From contig PAJK01000073.1 in assembly GCA_002706025.1 (NCBI GenBank), positions 50,973 through 107,193 on the forward strand: 56,221 nucleotides of DNA, in the 5' to 3' direction. The stretch comes from Oceanospirillaceae bacterium. GTDB lineage: Bacteria; Pseudomonadota; Gammaproteobacteria; Pseudomonadales; Oceanobacteraceae. A program made the position numbers and the translations under genes. Shown piece after piece: positions 14,711-25,035 of the stretch (position 1 is its first letter; every line of letters begins with the position of its first letter). The notes beneath the pieces are model-generated. The model ran no database searches. It was not told the origin of the DNA and worked only from the letters and a program-made list of their open reading frames with translations.

Positions 14711-16288
14711 TCAGAGTTTGCGCACGTTAATCTTCATGGTCTGAATACGGTAAGCGATCTGGCGCGGTGTCATACCCAATAAGCGCGCGGCCTTAGCCTG
14801 CACCCAGCCGGCCTGTTCCAGCGCAGCAATCAGGCGCTCACGTTCATCCATATCCGGGCTGTCGAGATCCACCTGAGCAGCCACCGGGGCGGCGGCAAAG
14901 GTATGTTGGTTGCGCTGACCATCCGGCAGGGAAATCACATCACAGTCAATGGTGCCTTCCTCGCTCATCACTGCCGCGCGCTCCAGGCAGTTCTCCAGCT
15001 GACGCACGTTGCCCGGCCAGTCATGACTCATCAGCATACGCACAGCGCTGTCGGTCAGGCGCAGGTCACGGCCCTGATTGCGGGAAATTTTATTCAGCAG
15101 AAATTCCGACAGTTCCGGTACATCCACCAGACGTTCACGCAGTGCCGGAATCTGGATCGCCATAACATTCAGACGATAGTACAGATCCTCGCGGAAGTTA
15201 CCCTTCTCGACTTCTTCTTCGAGATTACGGTTAGTCGCTGCGACGATACGCACATTTACTTTAATGGTCTGGCCACCACCGACCCGCTCCAGCGTACCTT
15301 CCTGCAATACACGCAGCAGTTTGGCCTGGAACAGCGCCGAAATTTCACCGATTTCATCGAGGAAAAGTGTGCCGCCATCGGCCTGTTCAAAGCGGCCTTT
15401 GCGCTGCTTAACCGCGTTGGTAAACGCGCCTTTTTCATGGCCGAATAATTCTGACTCAAGCAGGTTTTCCGGCAACGAGGCACAGTTCAGACAAATAAAC
15501 GGATTGTGTGCACGCGGCGAGTTATAGTGAATGGCGTTGGCAATTAATTCTTTACCGGTACCGGATTCACCCAGAATCAATACGGTGCTGTCCCATTTAG
15601 CCACGCGGCGCACCTGATCGAAGACGCGACGCATGCCTTCGGAATGGCCGACAACCATATTATCGAAGCCATATTTGGCGCGCACTTCACGCCGCAGTTC
15701 ATCACGCTCACGGGCAATGGTCTGCCCTTCTTCAACATTGACCAGCAGGCGCACGGTCTGCGACAACAGGTCCGCCGTCGCCTTCATAAATACGGTACGT
15801 TCCGGCAGATAGTCATCCGCCGGTACATCCGGCTGCGCTGCCAGTACACCAATGGCGTTGCCTTTGGCATCACGGATCGGCACACCAATAAATGGTAATT
15901 CCAGATCGTATAATTCCAGCCGGTCGAGAAAGCGCGGCTCGCTGGAAATACGGCCAAGGACGATGGATTCGTTAATTTCCAGTACGCGTCCGACAATGCC
16001 TTCACCCGGCTGATATTTTACCGAGGATGAATGTTTATTAACGCTCTCTGAATCAGAATAAACAGCGCCAACCTGAATCAGGCTGTTTTCCGGATCATAC
16101 AGGGTGATAACACCATGACGCAGGCCAGCCTGATTATGCAGAACACCCAGAATTCCGCTGAGCGTTTCTTCAATATTTTTGGCTTTGGATAAGATACCCG
16201 ACACTTCACACATGCAACGGAACTGACGTTCGATCAGTTCGGCTTTGCTGTTAACCCGCATACCTGCATTGGCTATAGAGTGGCTCAT
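14711..16288 (-). CDS. nifA: Nitrogen fixation sigma-54-dependent activator NifA
   Basis: 525 residues. GAF domain (about 22-180), AAA+ sigma-54 activator domain (about 212-445) with Walker A GESGTGKE (240-247) and Walker B GGTLFLDEIGE (305-315), then a FIS-type helix-turn-helix ending in LGMTPRQIAYRIQTMKI, a hallmark of NifA. It activates nif promoters with RNA polymerase-sigma-54 through TGT-N10-ACA sites. The sigma-54 contact loop reads GAFTNA (N291) instead of the usual GAFTGA. The linker after the AAA+ domain lacks the CxxxxC cluster of oxygen-sensitive alphaproteobacterial NifA, consistent with control by NifL, encoded 15 nt upstream. Length and layout match Azotobacter vinelandii NifA. 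Confidence 0.97.
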   Translation of the reverse strand: MSHSIANAGMRVNSKAELIERQFRCMCEVSGILSKAKNIEETLSGILGVLHNQAGLRHGVITLYDPENSLIQVGAVYSDSESVNKHSSSVKYQPGEGIVGRVLEINESIVLGRISSEPRFLDRLELYDLELPFIGVPIRDAKGNAIGVLAAQPDVPADDYLPERTVFMKATADLLSQTVRLLVNVEEGQTIARERDELRREVRAKYGFDNMVVGHSEGMRRVFDQVRRVAKWDSTVLILGESGTGKELIANAIHYNSPRAHNPFICLNCASLPENLLESELFGHEKGAFTNAVKQRKGRFEQADGGTLFLDEIGEISALFQAKLLRVLQEGTLERVGGGQTIKVNVRIVAATNRNLEEEVEKGNFREDLYYRLNVMAIQIPALRERLVDVPELSEFLLNKISRNQGRDLRLTDSAVRMLMSHDWPGNVRQLENCLERAAVMSEEGTIDCDVISLPDGQRNQHTFAAAPVAAQVDLDSPDMDERERLIAALEQAGWVQAKAARLLGMTPRQIAYRIQTMKINVRKL

Positions 16289-16303
16289 AAAGGATCACCC
16301 TTC

Positions 16304-17899
<1,596 letters not shown>

Positions 17900-17951
17900 T
17901 TATGGCGCAATGCATTGTATGCATTATTCTGAAGACACTATTAAACAGGTC

Positions 17952-17967
17952 AGCAAAGAGTGTGCCT
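17952..17967 (-). promoter_or_regulatory. Sigma-54 (-24/-12) promoter of nifLA
   Basis: On the minus strand it reads AGGCACACTCTTTGCT, with GG and GC exactly 10 nt apart (consensus TGGCAC-N5-TTGCW). The predicted transcript start is near 17942, 52 nt ahead of nifL. Two NifA-type sites lie about 96 and 138 bp upstream. Confidence 0.8.
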
Positions 17968-18029
17968 GATGTTTTTTTCGCCTCAGGCCCCATGATTACT
18001 GTCATCTGCCCGACAAGAATTTCATTTTT

Positions 18030-18045
18030 TGTAGCAAAAACAACA
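18030..18045. promoter_or_regulatory. NifA upstream activator sequence 1 (TGT-N10-ACA)
   Basis: TGT at 18030-18032 and ACA at 18043-18045 with exactly 10 nt between. Centred about 96 bp upstream of the nifL start and 187 bp upstream of the predicted rnfA transcript start. Confidence 0.7.
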
Positions 18046-18072
18046 AACGACAAAATTGGCTTTTCGCGCTTT

Positions 18073-18088
18073 TGTAACAAACGCGACA
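18073..18088. promoter_or_regulatory. NifA upstream activator sequence 2 (TGT-N10-ACA)
   Basis: TGT at 18073-18075 and ACA at 18086-18088. It lies 43 bp (about four helical turns) from the first site, so both are on the same DNA face. Centred about 144 bp upstream of the predicted rnfA start. Confidence 0.72.
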
Positions 18089-18198
18089 AGAAGAACTTGT
18101 GTCACCTTTGCTGCAAACGCACTGTTTTCAGGCTTTGCAGACCCATGATGCACAAATAAATGCATCCGCCCATGTTCCGCCTCGCCGAAAAATTCCTG

Positions 18199-18214
18199 TG
18201 GCATGTGAAATGCA
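18199..18214 (+). promoter_or_regulatory. Sigma-54 (-24/-12) promoter of rnfABCDGEH
   Basis: TGGCATGTGAAATGCA: GG at 18200-18201 and GC at 18212-18213, 10-nt spacing, close to TGGCACG-N4-TTGCA. The predicted start is near 18225, about 105 nt before rnfA. Confidence 0.8.
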
Positions 18215-18331
18215 ATAACGCATCAGGCACACATCAGCCTTCACAGAATATGCAGCGCCCCGTCGCCTTTATATAAATCTGCCAATGAAAAACCGGGCTG
18301 GCTACTGGGGTAATGGCATGAGGTATGAGAT

Positions 18332-18904
18332 ATGGATTACTTACTGATATTGGTGAGCACAGCTCTGGTCAATAATATTGTACTGGTGAAATTCCTTGGG
18401 CTTTGTCCGCTGATGGGGGTATCCAGCAGCGTTTCTTCTGCCTGGGGCATGAGTCTGGCGACCACCTTTGTTCTTACCTTATCTGCCCTTCTGAGCTGGC
18501 TGATTGAACATCTTTTACTTCAGCCTTTAGACATAGAATTTTTAAGAATCCTCTCCTTTATTCTGATCATCGCTGCTGTGGTGCAGTTCACCGAAGTGAT
18601 GATGCGTAAAACCAGTCCGGCATTACACAAAGCGCTGGGGATTTTTCTGCCACTCATTACCACCAACTGTGCGGTATTGGGTGTAGCACTGCTGAATATC
18701 AACGAAAAACACAATCTGCCGCAGAGCCTGATGTTTGGTCTCGGATCGGCGCTGGGTTTCGTTATCGTTATGGTGATGTTCGCCGGTCTGCGCGAACGTC
18801 TGGCATTAGCTAATGTGCCGGCGCTGTTTACCGGTACTCCGATCAGTCTGATTACTGCTGGTCTGTTGTCGCTCATATTTATGGGCTTCAGCGGCATGAT
18901 CTGA
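18332..18904 (+). CDS. rnfA: Rnf electron transport complex subunit A
   Basis: 190-residue inner-membrane protein with six hydrophobic helices. It opens [20 protein letters not shown] and contains [12 protein letters not shown] and [14 protein letters not shown], the paired conserved Cys regions shared by RnfA/RnfE and NqrE/NqrD. With RnfE it forms the membrane core that holds an Fe-S cluster between half-channels. First gene of the rnf operon, divergent from nifLA and behind a sigma-54 promoter, so it belongs to the nitrogen-fixation-linked Rnf1 type, which drives reduction of ferredoxin/flavodoxin for nitrogenase with the ion gradient. RBS gaggtatgagat. Confidence 0.96.
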   Translation: MDYLLILVSTALVNNIVLVKFLGLCPLMGVSSSVSSAWGMSLATTFVLTLSALLSWLIEHLLLQPLDIEFLRILSFILIIAAVVQFTEVMMRKTSPALHKALGIFLPLITTNCAVLGVALLNINEKHNLPQSLMFGLGSALGFVIVMVMFAGLRERLALANVPALFTGTPISLITAGLLSLIFMGFSGMI

Positions 18905-18938
18905 CGGCGCAGATAAATAACAGAAAAAAGGAGGCTGT

Positions 18939-19466
18939 ATGTTAATTGCGACTCTGGTACTGACCATTCTGGGTCTGGCACTTGGTGGCCTGCTGGGTCT
19001 GGCTGCACGTTTTTTTGCGGTGGAAGAAGCCAGCCCGATCGTTAAGGAAATTGAAGAAATGTTACCTGGCAGTCAGTGCGGACAGTGCGGATTTCCCGGC
19101 TGCTCCCCGGCTGCAGAAGCCATGGCCAATGGCAGCGCCGACGTTACCTGCTGCCCTCCGGGCGGCCGCGCCCTTGCTGAGAATCTGGCCAAACTGCTGG
19201 ACATTGATCTGTCGACGCTCGGTGAAACCGCTGAGCCCAAACTGGCAACCATTGATGAAGACCTCTGCACCGGCTGTACCCGTTGCTACAAAGCCTGTCC
19301 GACGGATGCCATCGTCGGCGCCAGCAAACAGATTCATGTGGTCTATGCCGATGCCTGTACCGGCTGCAACCAGTGTGTGGATGCCTGTCCGGAAGACTGC
19401 ATCAGCCTGATCAGCACGCCGGTAACTCTGACCACCTGGCACTGGACCAAACCTGAGGCAGCCTGA
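18939..19466 (+). CDS. rnfB: Rnf complex iron-sulfur subunit B
   Basis: 175 residues. An N-terminal transmembrane helix (LIATLVLTILGLALGGLLGL) anchors the protein. It is followed by a 4Fe-4S domain QCGQCGFPGCSPAAEAM...CCPPGG and two ferredoxin-type clusters, CTGCTRCYKACPTDAI and CTGCNQCVDACPEDCI. The Cys spacing is complete. RnfB is the electron exit toward ferredoxin or flavodoxin. Strong RBS aaggagg; 34 nt after rnfA and 2 nt before rnfC. Somewhat shorter than many RnfB proteins, but no domain is missing. Confidence 0.96.
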   Translation: MLIATLVLTILGLALGGLLGLAARFFAVEEASPIVKEIEEMLPGSQCGQCGFPGCSPAAEAMANGSADVTCCPPGGRALAENLAKLLDIDLSTLGETAEPKLATIDEDLCTGCTRCYKACPTDAIVGASKQIHVVYADACTGCNQCVDACPEDCISLISTPVTLTTWHWTKPEAA

Positions 19467-19468
19467 TT

Positions 19469-21049
19469 ATGTTATTTGGACTGGGAACCTTCCGCGGCGG
19501 TGTACACCCCGACGGTCATAAAGAAGACAGCGGCTTTCTGGCAATTAATACTTCATTGCCTTTGCCTGAGCGCCTGTACCTGCCTCTGTGTCAGCATTCC
19601 GGTGAAGATGCGGTGCCATTAGTGCAGGTTGGCGACAGCGTGTTGAAAGGCCAGCGCATTGCCGCAGCAGAAGGACGCCTGTCAGCCAATATTCATGCAC
19701 CGACGTCCGGCACTATTGTTGGTATTGAAACCATTACCATGCCGCACCCGTCCGGTCTGCCGGCCAACGCCATTATTCTTGAGCCGGACGGCATGGAAAA
19801 ATGGACGGAACTATGCCCACCGGAAGATCCGTATAAAACCTCTCCGGAAGAACTGGCCAGCCTGGTGGAAGAAGCCGGTATTGTCGGTATGGGCGGTGCG
19901 ATTTTTCCGGCCGCCATTAAATTACGTCAGGGCCGTCGTTTTGAAATTAAAACCCTGATCGTCAACGGTGGTGAATGTGAACCTTACCTGACCACCGACG
20001 ACCGCTTAATGCGTGAGCGTGCAGAAGAAATCGTTGAAGGTACCAAACTGGTCCGCTACATCATCGAAGCTTATCGCGCAGTTATCGCGGTTGAAGACAA
20101 CAAGCCCAAAGCCATCGCCGCCCTGCAGGAAGCCGCCAAAGACATTGGTTCTATCGAAATTATGGTGGTGCCATCCCGTTATCCGATGGGTTCGGCAAAA
20201 CAATTAATTCAGGCCGTCACTGGCTATGAAGTTCCGGCAGGCAAACGCAGTAACGATATCGGCGTACTGGTGCATAACGTCGCCACTGTGTACGCCATTC
20301 AGCAGGCACTGGTGTACGGCCGGCCATTATTATCACGGGTAACCACAGTGGCCGGTGGCTGTGTTGGCCAGCCGCAGAATGTCGAAGCCTTACTGGGCAC
20401 GCCAATCAGTCATCTGTTTGAACAATGTGGCGGACTGACGAAAACCCCATCCCGTATATTAATGGGTGGGCCAATGATGGGGCAGGTTCTGCCTACCGCC
20501 GAAGTGCCATTAATTAAAGGCAGCTCCGGCATTCTGGCGTTAACCAAAGCCGAAGTGAATGAACATATGCCATCGCCCTGCATCCGCTGTGGCCGCTGTG
20601 TAGACGCCTGCCCGATGGGTCTGTTGCCGCTGGAAATGTCGCGTAATGCCAAACAGGATGATCTTGATGGCGCCCAGGAAGCAGGTCTGCGCGACTGCAT
20701 TCTGTGCGGCTCCTGCGCTTATGTCTGCCCGTCCCATATTCCTCTGGTGCAATATTTTGAATACGCCAAAGGTGAACTGGCCGACCGCAGAGCCAGCCAG
20801 CAGAAGCTGACCTATACCCAGGAATTAATGGCAGCACGTAAGGATCGTCTGGAAGCCGAAGCCGAAGCCAAGCGCGCAGCAAAAGCCGCGAAAGAAGCAG
20901 CTAAGGCAGCCAAAGCCGCGGCTAAAAAAGCAAAAGCGAAAAAAGCAGCGGCAGATGTAAAAACAGAAGTTGCTACAGGCGAAGCCGCTGAGCTGACCGC
21001 AGTAAGCGAAGCAAGTGAAGCCAAAGCCACCAGTGAAAGCGAAAGCTGA
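19469..21049 (+). CDS. rnfC: Rnf complex NADH-oxidising subunit C
   Basis: 526 residues, membrane-associated. The N-terminal signature TFRGGVHPDGHKE, the NADH/FMN-binding region GIVGMGGAIFPAAIKL with VNGGECEPYLTTDDRLM, an SLBB-like domain, then two 4Fe-4S motifs CIRCGRCVDACPMGL and CILCGSCAYVCP. The last roughly 75 residues form a Lys/Ala/Glu-rich tail (AKAAKEAAKAAKAAAKKAKA), as seen in many gammaproteobacterial RnfC, possibly helical and disordered. Entry point of electrons from NADH. Starts 2 nt after rnfB, whose 3' end contains its SD. Confidence 0.96.
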   Translation: MLFGLGTFRGGVHPDGHKEDSGFLAINTSLPLPERLYLPLCQHSGEDAVPLVQVGDSVLKGQRIAAAEGRLSANIHAPTSGTIVGIETITMPHPSGLPANAIILEPDGMEKWTELCPPEDPYKTSPEELASLVEEAGIVGMGGAIFPAAIKLRQGRRFEIKTLIVNGGECEPYLTTDDRLMRERAEEIVEGTKLVRYIIEAYRAVIAVEDNKPKAIAALQEAAKDIGSIEIMVVPSRYPMGSAKQLIQAVTGYEVPAGKRSNDIGVLVHNVATVYAIQQALVYGRPLLSRVTTVAGGCVGQPQNVEALLGTPISHLFEQCGGLTKTPSRILMGGPMMGQVLPTAEVPLIKGSSGILALTKAEVNEHMPSPCIRCGRCVDACPMGLLPLEMSRNAKQDDLDGAQEAGLRDCILCGSCAYVCPSHIPLVQYFEYAKGELADRRASQQKLTYTQELMAARKDRLEAEAEAKRAAKAAKEAAKAAKAAAKKAKAKKAAADVKTEVATGEAAELTAVSEASEAKATSESES

Positions 21050-21074
21050 CGTATTTTTGAGAGAGTAATTTGCC

Positions 21075-22169
21075 ATGACTGCTGAACAGGTTTACACGCC
21101 CACAGCGTCCCCACACGCTCACGATCGTTCTAGTATCGACCGGATTATGCTTCGCGTCTGCATTGCTCTGACGCCGGTCACCCTGTGGGGCTTTTATTGC
21201 TTTGGCTGGCCGGCCATCATTCTGTTCACCATCACCGCTGCCAGCGCTGTCTTAACCGAAGCCCTGTGTCTGTATTTAATCGGCCAGCCGCTCAGCCGCT
21301 TAAAAGATAATTCAGCGCTGTTAACCGGCTGGATGCTGGCATTAACTCTGCCGCCATGGGCCCCATGGTGGGTTGGCGTTGGCGGTTCCTTTTTTGCTAT
21401 TGCCATTGGTAAACAGATTTACGGTGGTATTGGTCAGAACGTATTTAATCCCGCCCTGCTCGCCCGTGTCGCACTGTTAATTTCATTTCCGGTACAGCTG
21501 ACTACCTGGGTAAACGTTACGCCAATTAACAGCGCATCAGCACCGGGCTTTATAGAATCCCTGAAGATTATTTTTGCCAGTGCGCCACTGGCCGATGGTA
21601 TGACCGGCGCCACCTGGCTGGGGGCCAGTAAAGCCGCTGCAGCGGGCGGCGCACATATGAGCGACATGATTGCCGCGGATTTCAGTCTGCAGGATGCCTT
21701 CTTCGGCATGACCCGTGGCAGTATGGGTGAAACGTCGGAAGCACTGGCACTTATCGGTGGCCTTTATCTGATTATTACCCGCGTCATCAGCTGGCACATA
21801 CCAATAGCACTGCTGGGCTCGCTGGCCATACTGTCATTACTCGCTTCGCACACCAATGCCGACAGCTATGCCGGGCCGCTGTTCCACCTGACATCCGGCG
21901 GCATCATGATCGGTGCATTTTTTTACGCCACTGAATACGTCACATCACCTTCCACTGCTGCCGGCAAAATTATCTTCGGCGTTGGTTGTGGTGTGCTGCT
22001 GTTCTGTATCCGCAGCTGGGGCGGTTTTCCGGAAGCGGTGGCGTTTGCCATCCTGCTGATGAACACCCTGACGCCACTGATTGACCGGGCAGTTAAACCG
22101 CGGGCGTACGGCCGTAACCGCAAGGGTAGTGCTGCTAAACACGTTTCTGCTTTACGCAAGGTGTCCTGA
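21075..22169 (+). CDS. rnfD: Rnf complex subunit D (covalent FMN, membrane)
   Basis: 364 residues, about nine to ten transmembrane helices, similar to NqrB. The covalent-FMN motif appears as DGMTGATWLGASKAA, where Thr of TGAT would carry FMN by a phosphoester bond. KQIYGGIGQNVFNPALLARVALL and YATEYVTSPSTAAGKIIFG are typical of the family. It takes part in coupling electron flow to ion movement. Its stop codon overlaps the rnfG start by 1 nt (TGATG). Confidence 0.96.
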   Translation: MTAEQVYTPTASPHAHDRSSIDRIMLRVCIALTPVTLWGFYCFGWPAIILFTITAASAVLTEALCLYLIGQPLSRLKDNSALLTGWMLALTLPPWAPWWVGVGGSFFAIAIGKQIYGGIGQNVFNPALLARVALLISFPVQLTTWVNVTPINSASAPGFIESLKIIFASAPLADGMTGATWLGASKAAAAGGAHMSDMIAADFSLQDAFFGMTRGSMGETSEALALIGGLYLIITRVISWHIPIALLGSLAILSLLASHTNADSYAGPLFHLTSGGIMIGAFFYATEYVTSPSTAAGKIIFGVGCGVLLFCIRSWGGFPEAVAFAILLMNTLTPLIDRAVKPRAYGRNRKGSAAKHVSALRKVS

Positions 22170-22927
22170 TGATCAGCTTCGATATTCAGCCGTACAAAGA
22201 AAAACCGGTTTATCAGGCACTTCTGCTGGGAGGTGCCTGTGCGCTGGTCAGCCTGCTGTTGATTCTTGGTAATCACACAACGCTGCAATCCATCGAAGAT
22301 CATAAAACCGCCGATAAGCTCGCCATGCTTGCGCAGGTACTTCCGCAGAGCTATTACGATAATGATCCGCTGACCGATACCCGTACGCTGCAGCACGAAG
22401 CACTCAGCGCACCGGCCACCTTAATGCTGGCAGAGAAAAATGGTGCGGTAACCGCCGTTGCTGTGCAGCTGTCGATTGCTGGCTGGGGCGGGATTATTAA
22501 TATGATTCTGGCGGTAACTCCGGATGGACAATTAATGGGCGTGCGTATTATCAGCCACATTGAAACGCCCGGACTGGCAGACAAAATCGAAGTGGAAAAA
22601 AGCGACTGGATTACCGGCTTTGATGGCAAGTCTCTGGAGAATGTCAGCGAACAGGGCTGGCATGTAAAAAAAGATGGCGGGGAATTTGATCAGTTTACCG
22701 GCGCAACCATTACCCCCCGCGCAGTGGTTAAAGGCGTTCATACCGGGCTGCTGCTGTATCGCAGCTGGGCAGAAAGCGAAGACGGTCTGAAAACTCTGGC
22801 GGCGGGCATGACATCAGCCGCAGATGAACAAAGTGCGTCGCCTGAGCGCGTGGAAAAACAGGTGCAACAACAATCACAATCGTCGGCAAAAAATACCGGC
22901 AGCGAAGCAACGGAGGCCGCCTCATGA
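22169..22927 (+). CDS. rnfG: Rnf complex subunit G (periplasmic covalent FMN)
   Basis: 252 residues. A single N-terminal transmembrane helix ([18 protein letters not shown]) is followed by a periplasmic FMN-binding domain with the motif [15 protein letters not shown], the Thr being the FMN attachment site. [18 protein letters not shown] is the conserved family segment. The C-terminal 45 residues are Gln/Ser-rich and poorly conserved. Overlaps rnfD by 1 nt and rnfE by 4 nt (ATGA), so the three are translationally coupled. Confidence 0.96.
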   Translation: MISFDIQPYKEKPVYQALLLGGACALVSLLLILGNHTTLQSIEDHKTADKLAMLAQVLPQSYYDNDPLTDTRTLQHEALSAPATLMLAEKNGAVTAVAVQLSIAGWGGIINMILAVTPDGQLMGVRIISHIETPGLADKIEVEKSDWITGFDGKSLENVSEQGWHVKKDGGEFDQFTGATITPRAVVKGVHTGLLLYRSWAESEDGLKTLAAGMTSAADEQSASPERVEKQVQQQSQSSAKNTGSEATEAAS

Positions 22928-23601
22928 GTCAGTTTCGTCAGATATTCCGTGAAGGGTTATGGGACAACAACGTTGCCATGGGGCAAATGCTGGCTCTGTG
23001 CCCACTGCTGGCGGTAACCACCAGTGCCACCAATGGTCTGGGCATGGGCATTGCCTCTCTGGCGGTACTGCTGCTGACCAATATCATTATCTCTTCCGTG
23101 CGCGGCGTCATCAGCCCGCAGGTACGGATTCCGGTGCTGATCGTATTAATTGCCACTGTGGTAACTCTGGTTGATATGACCATTAATGCGTTTATGCATG
23201 ATCTGTATAAAGTGCTGGGGCTGTTTATCGCGCTGATCGTTACTAACTGTGCGATTTTTGGCCGTGCTGAAAGTTACGCCAGCAAGCAACCCGTACTCAA
23301 CGCAACCGTCGATGCACTGGCCATGGGATTCGGCTTTATGTGGGTGCTGGTCGCGGTAGGTGGTATGCGCGAAATTCTCGGCAGCGGCACCCTGTTTGCC
23401 AACGCCTCGCTGTTACTTGGCAGTCATTTCGCCTGGCTGGAAACCACAGTCATTCCAAACTATTCAGGTATTCTGTTGGCAATTCTGCCACCTGGTGCCT
23501 TTATGGCGCTGGGTTTCCTGATCGTAATTAAACGCATGATCGACCGCCGCCTGCCACAGAAAGCAGATAACGGGCTGGTTACCATCAGTTCACATTGCTG
23601 A
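22924..23601 (+). CDS. rnfE: Rnf complex subunit E
   Basis: 225 residues, six hydrophobic helices, pseudosymmetric partner of Rnf[25 protein letters not shown] and [15 protein letters not shown] carry the conserved Cys that help hold the intramembrane Fe-S cluster; [15 protein letters not shown] is characteristic. The start overlaps the rnfG stop. Followed 10 nt later by rnfH. Confidence 0.96.
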   Translation: MSQFRQIFREGLWDNNVAMGQMLALCPLLAVTTSATNGLGMGIASLAVLLLTNIIISSVRGVISPQVRIPVLIVLIATVVTLVDMTINAFMHDLYKVLGLFIALIVTNCAIFGRAESYASKQPVLNATVDALAMGFGFMWVLVAVGGMREILGSGTLFANASLLLGSHFAWLETTVIPNYSGILLAILPPGAFMALGFLIVIKRMIDRRLPQKADNGLVTISSHC

Positions 23602-23611
23602 GGACAGAAAG

Positions 23612-23875
23612 ATGCAGGTCAGTGTTATTTATGCGATTGCCGGAAAACAACCCTGGATCACACTGGATGTCGATGATGACTGTGTGCTGGCTGAGGCTGT
23701 GGAACAGTCCGGCCTTCTGAACAAATACCCGGAAATCGACCTCGACAGTATGCGTGTCGGTATTTTTGGCAAACTGGCAACGCCGGAAAGCGAACTGAAA
23801 GACGGCGACCGGGTAGAAATTTATCGTCCGATCACCCGTTCACTGGATGACGATGATGACGACGACGATGATTAA
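23612..23875 (+). CDS. rnfH: RnfH, ubiquitin-like (beta-grasp) accessory protein
   Basis: 87 residues. Beta-grasp sequence QVSVIYAIAGKQPWITLDVD...GIFGKLATPESELKDGDRVEIYRPI, matching the RnfH (UPF0125) family that accompanies Rnf in diazotrophs and RatA elsewhere. Exact function is not settled. Unusual C-terminus: after RSLD it ends in an uninterrupted run of aspartates encoded by gat/gac codons (about 23847-23872). RBS gagga; last member of the seven-gene operon. Confidence 0.92.
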   Translation: MQVSVIYAIAGKQPWITLDVDDDCVLAEAVEQSGLLNKYPEIDLDSMRVGIFGKLATPESELKDGDRVEIYRPITRSLDDDDDDDDD

Positions 23876-23982
23876 TACCAGCCCTTGCTGGCAGCATACT
23901 CCTGACTAACCTCCTCTGGTCCTTTGCGAATCCTTTAAGTTGGCATAAAGTTAACAGCGGTACACCATTATCTGAACCAGAA

Positions 23983-24060
23983 AGGTGCTGAAGGCCGGTA
24001 AGGTACTGAAGGAGTAGGTGCTGAGGGGGAGGTACTGAAGGAGACAAAGTGCTGAAAAGG
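23983..24060 (+). repeat. Five imperfect direct repeats AGGTRCTGAAGG upstream of DUF1289 gene
   Basis: Copies begin at 23983, 24001, 24016, 24030 and 24047 (spacings 18, 15, 14, 17). The block fills most of the 196-bp gap between rnfH and the DUF1289 gene and contains several SD-like aaggag segments. One frame reads KVLKAGKVLKE then stop, so no long protein. Origin unknown; not a CRISPR because the units are too short and the spacers too small. Confidence 0.7.
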
Positions 24061-24071
24061 AAAGCTGCAAT

Positions 24072-24290
24072 ATGACCTCGGATAAACAGTATGCTGATCA
24101 CAACAAGAAAGCCGGGCAAGCCATTTCCTCACCCTGCATCAGGAACTGTTGCCTCGACCACAATGATATTTGCCTCGGCTGTTACCGCACACTGGAAGAG
24201 ATTCGTCATTGGGTAGAATCCACTGTCCAACAAAAGCAAAGTATTCTGGCGCTGTGTGAAGCGCGGCGTCAGGCTGACCGCAAAGGCTGA
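24072..24290 (+). CDS. DUF1289 small cysteine-rich protein
   Basis: 72 residues. The family signature is clear: SPCIRNCCLDHNDICLGCYR followed by TLEEIRHW. The four conserved Cys suggest metal or Fe-S binding; biochemical role is not established. Start ATG at 24072 with aaaagga upstream. Same strand as the rnf operon, 196 bp downstream of rnfH across a repeat block, and followed by a terminator, so it may be the last cistron of the nitrogen-fixation electron-transfer unit. Confidence 0.88.
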   Translation: MTSDKQYADHNKKAGQAISSPCIRNCCLDHNDICLGCYRTLEEIRHWVESTVQQKQSILALCEARRQADRKG

Positions 24291-24336
24291 GCAGGCAGTC
24301 AGCGTAAAATTTTTTAATTTAAATTATTAAAAAAAA

Positions 24337-24354
24337 AGAGCACCGCAGTGCTCT
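24337..24354. terminator. Intrinsic terminator between DUF1289 and lipoprotein genes
   Basis: agagcac / gtgctct, 7-bp stem, loop cgca. On the minus strand it is followed by a run of about ten T, a strong terminator for the lipoprotein gene; on the plus strand the following ctttc is weaker. Confidence 0.85.
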
Positions 24355-24372
24355 CTTTCAGCCGGATTTAAA

Positions 24373-24687
24373 TCAGCACTGAACCTGATCTTCATCCAGA
24401 CCCGCATCTCGTGCCTGCTTTTTAGCTTCTTCACAAGCTGCATCTGCAGCTGCCTGAGCTGCTTCCTGAGCTTTGGCAACCGCTGCTTCTACTGCAGCAG
24501 TATCGCCACTCTCTGCAGCCGCCATAGCTTCTTCAGCCGCTGCCTGAGCTTCATCAACTTTTGCCTGACTGCTTGCTGCCGGAGCAGTGTCTGCTGCAGC
24601 TGTGCTTTCTTTTTCTTCACCACAGGCGGTCAGGCCCAGAGTAAAAACGGTCGCCAGAGTCAAAGCAAAAAAATTACGTGTTTTCAT
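24373..24687 (-). CDS. Small Ala/Glu-rich lipoprotein, unknown function
   Basis: 104 residues from ATG at 24687 (aagga 9 nt upstream). The N-terminus MKTRNFFALTLATVFTLGLTACGEE is a type II signal peptide with lipobox LTAC, so the mature protein is lipid-anchored at Cys. The remainder is about 75 residues of Ala/Glu/Asp-rich helix (AQAAAEEAMAAAESGDTAAV), with two C-terminal Cys (AACEEA and the final QC) that might form a disulfide. No catalytic motif. Similar short helical lipoproteins are common in marine gammaproteobacteria; role not predictable. Confidence 0.8.
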   Translation of the reverse strand: MKTRNFFALTLATVFTLGLTACGEEKESTAAADTAPAASSQAKVDEAQAAAEEAMAAAESGDTAAVEAAVAKAQEAAQAAADAACEEAKKQARDAGLDEDQVQC

Positions 24688-25035
24688 TCCATTTGTCCTT
24701 TTTTGGATAATCAGCTTCCTGGCCGGATTCCCTGATTCAGCCGGCAGACTATTGTCCTGCCGGGCGGTGGCGTCCGGTCCGCGGGCAGTATTGCGATAGC
24801 GGATCACTGGAAAAAGCTACCGTTTCACATTTTGATAATGATATAAACACGATTAACGCCAGAGAAATTTCAGCGGCATACTCTGACTAAACACTGATTA
24901 AATTCCGACCAGATGTGCAAGGCAGCGCAGGAGATTTCTGCAGCGATACGCGGCAGCACAGGTAAGAATATGTCCGCAATCCGCAATCTGATGTTAAGCT
25001 GCATAAATAGCGGCTTCTGCAAACGAGGAAAGTAC
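24688..25035. promoter_or_regulatory. Divergent intergenic region, lipoprotein / small membrane protein
   Basis: 348 bp without a convincing gene. It contains a 7-bp stem ccggcag/ctgccgg (24741-24763) in what would be the lipoprotein 5' leader, and an AT-rich stretch near 24830-24860 likely to hold promoters. No operator recognised. An in-frame extension of the membrane protein back to 24913 lacks an RBS. Confidence 0.4.

Noticed and set aside
20850-20990. Separate gene or frameshift in the Lys/Ala-rich end of rnfC
   Set aside because: The frame is continuous, and such low-complexity tails are normal for gammaproteobacterial RnfC.
23983-24060. CRISPR-like array
   Set aside because: Units of about 12 bp with 2-6 bp between them, too short and irregular; no cas genes in the window.
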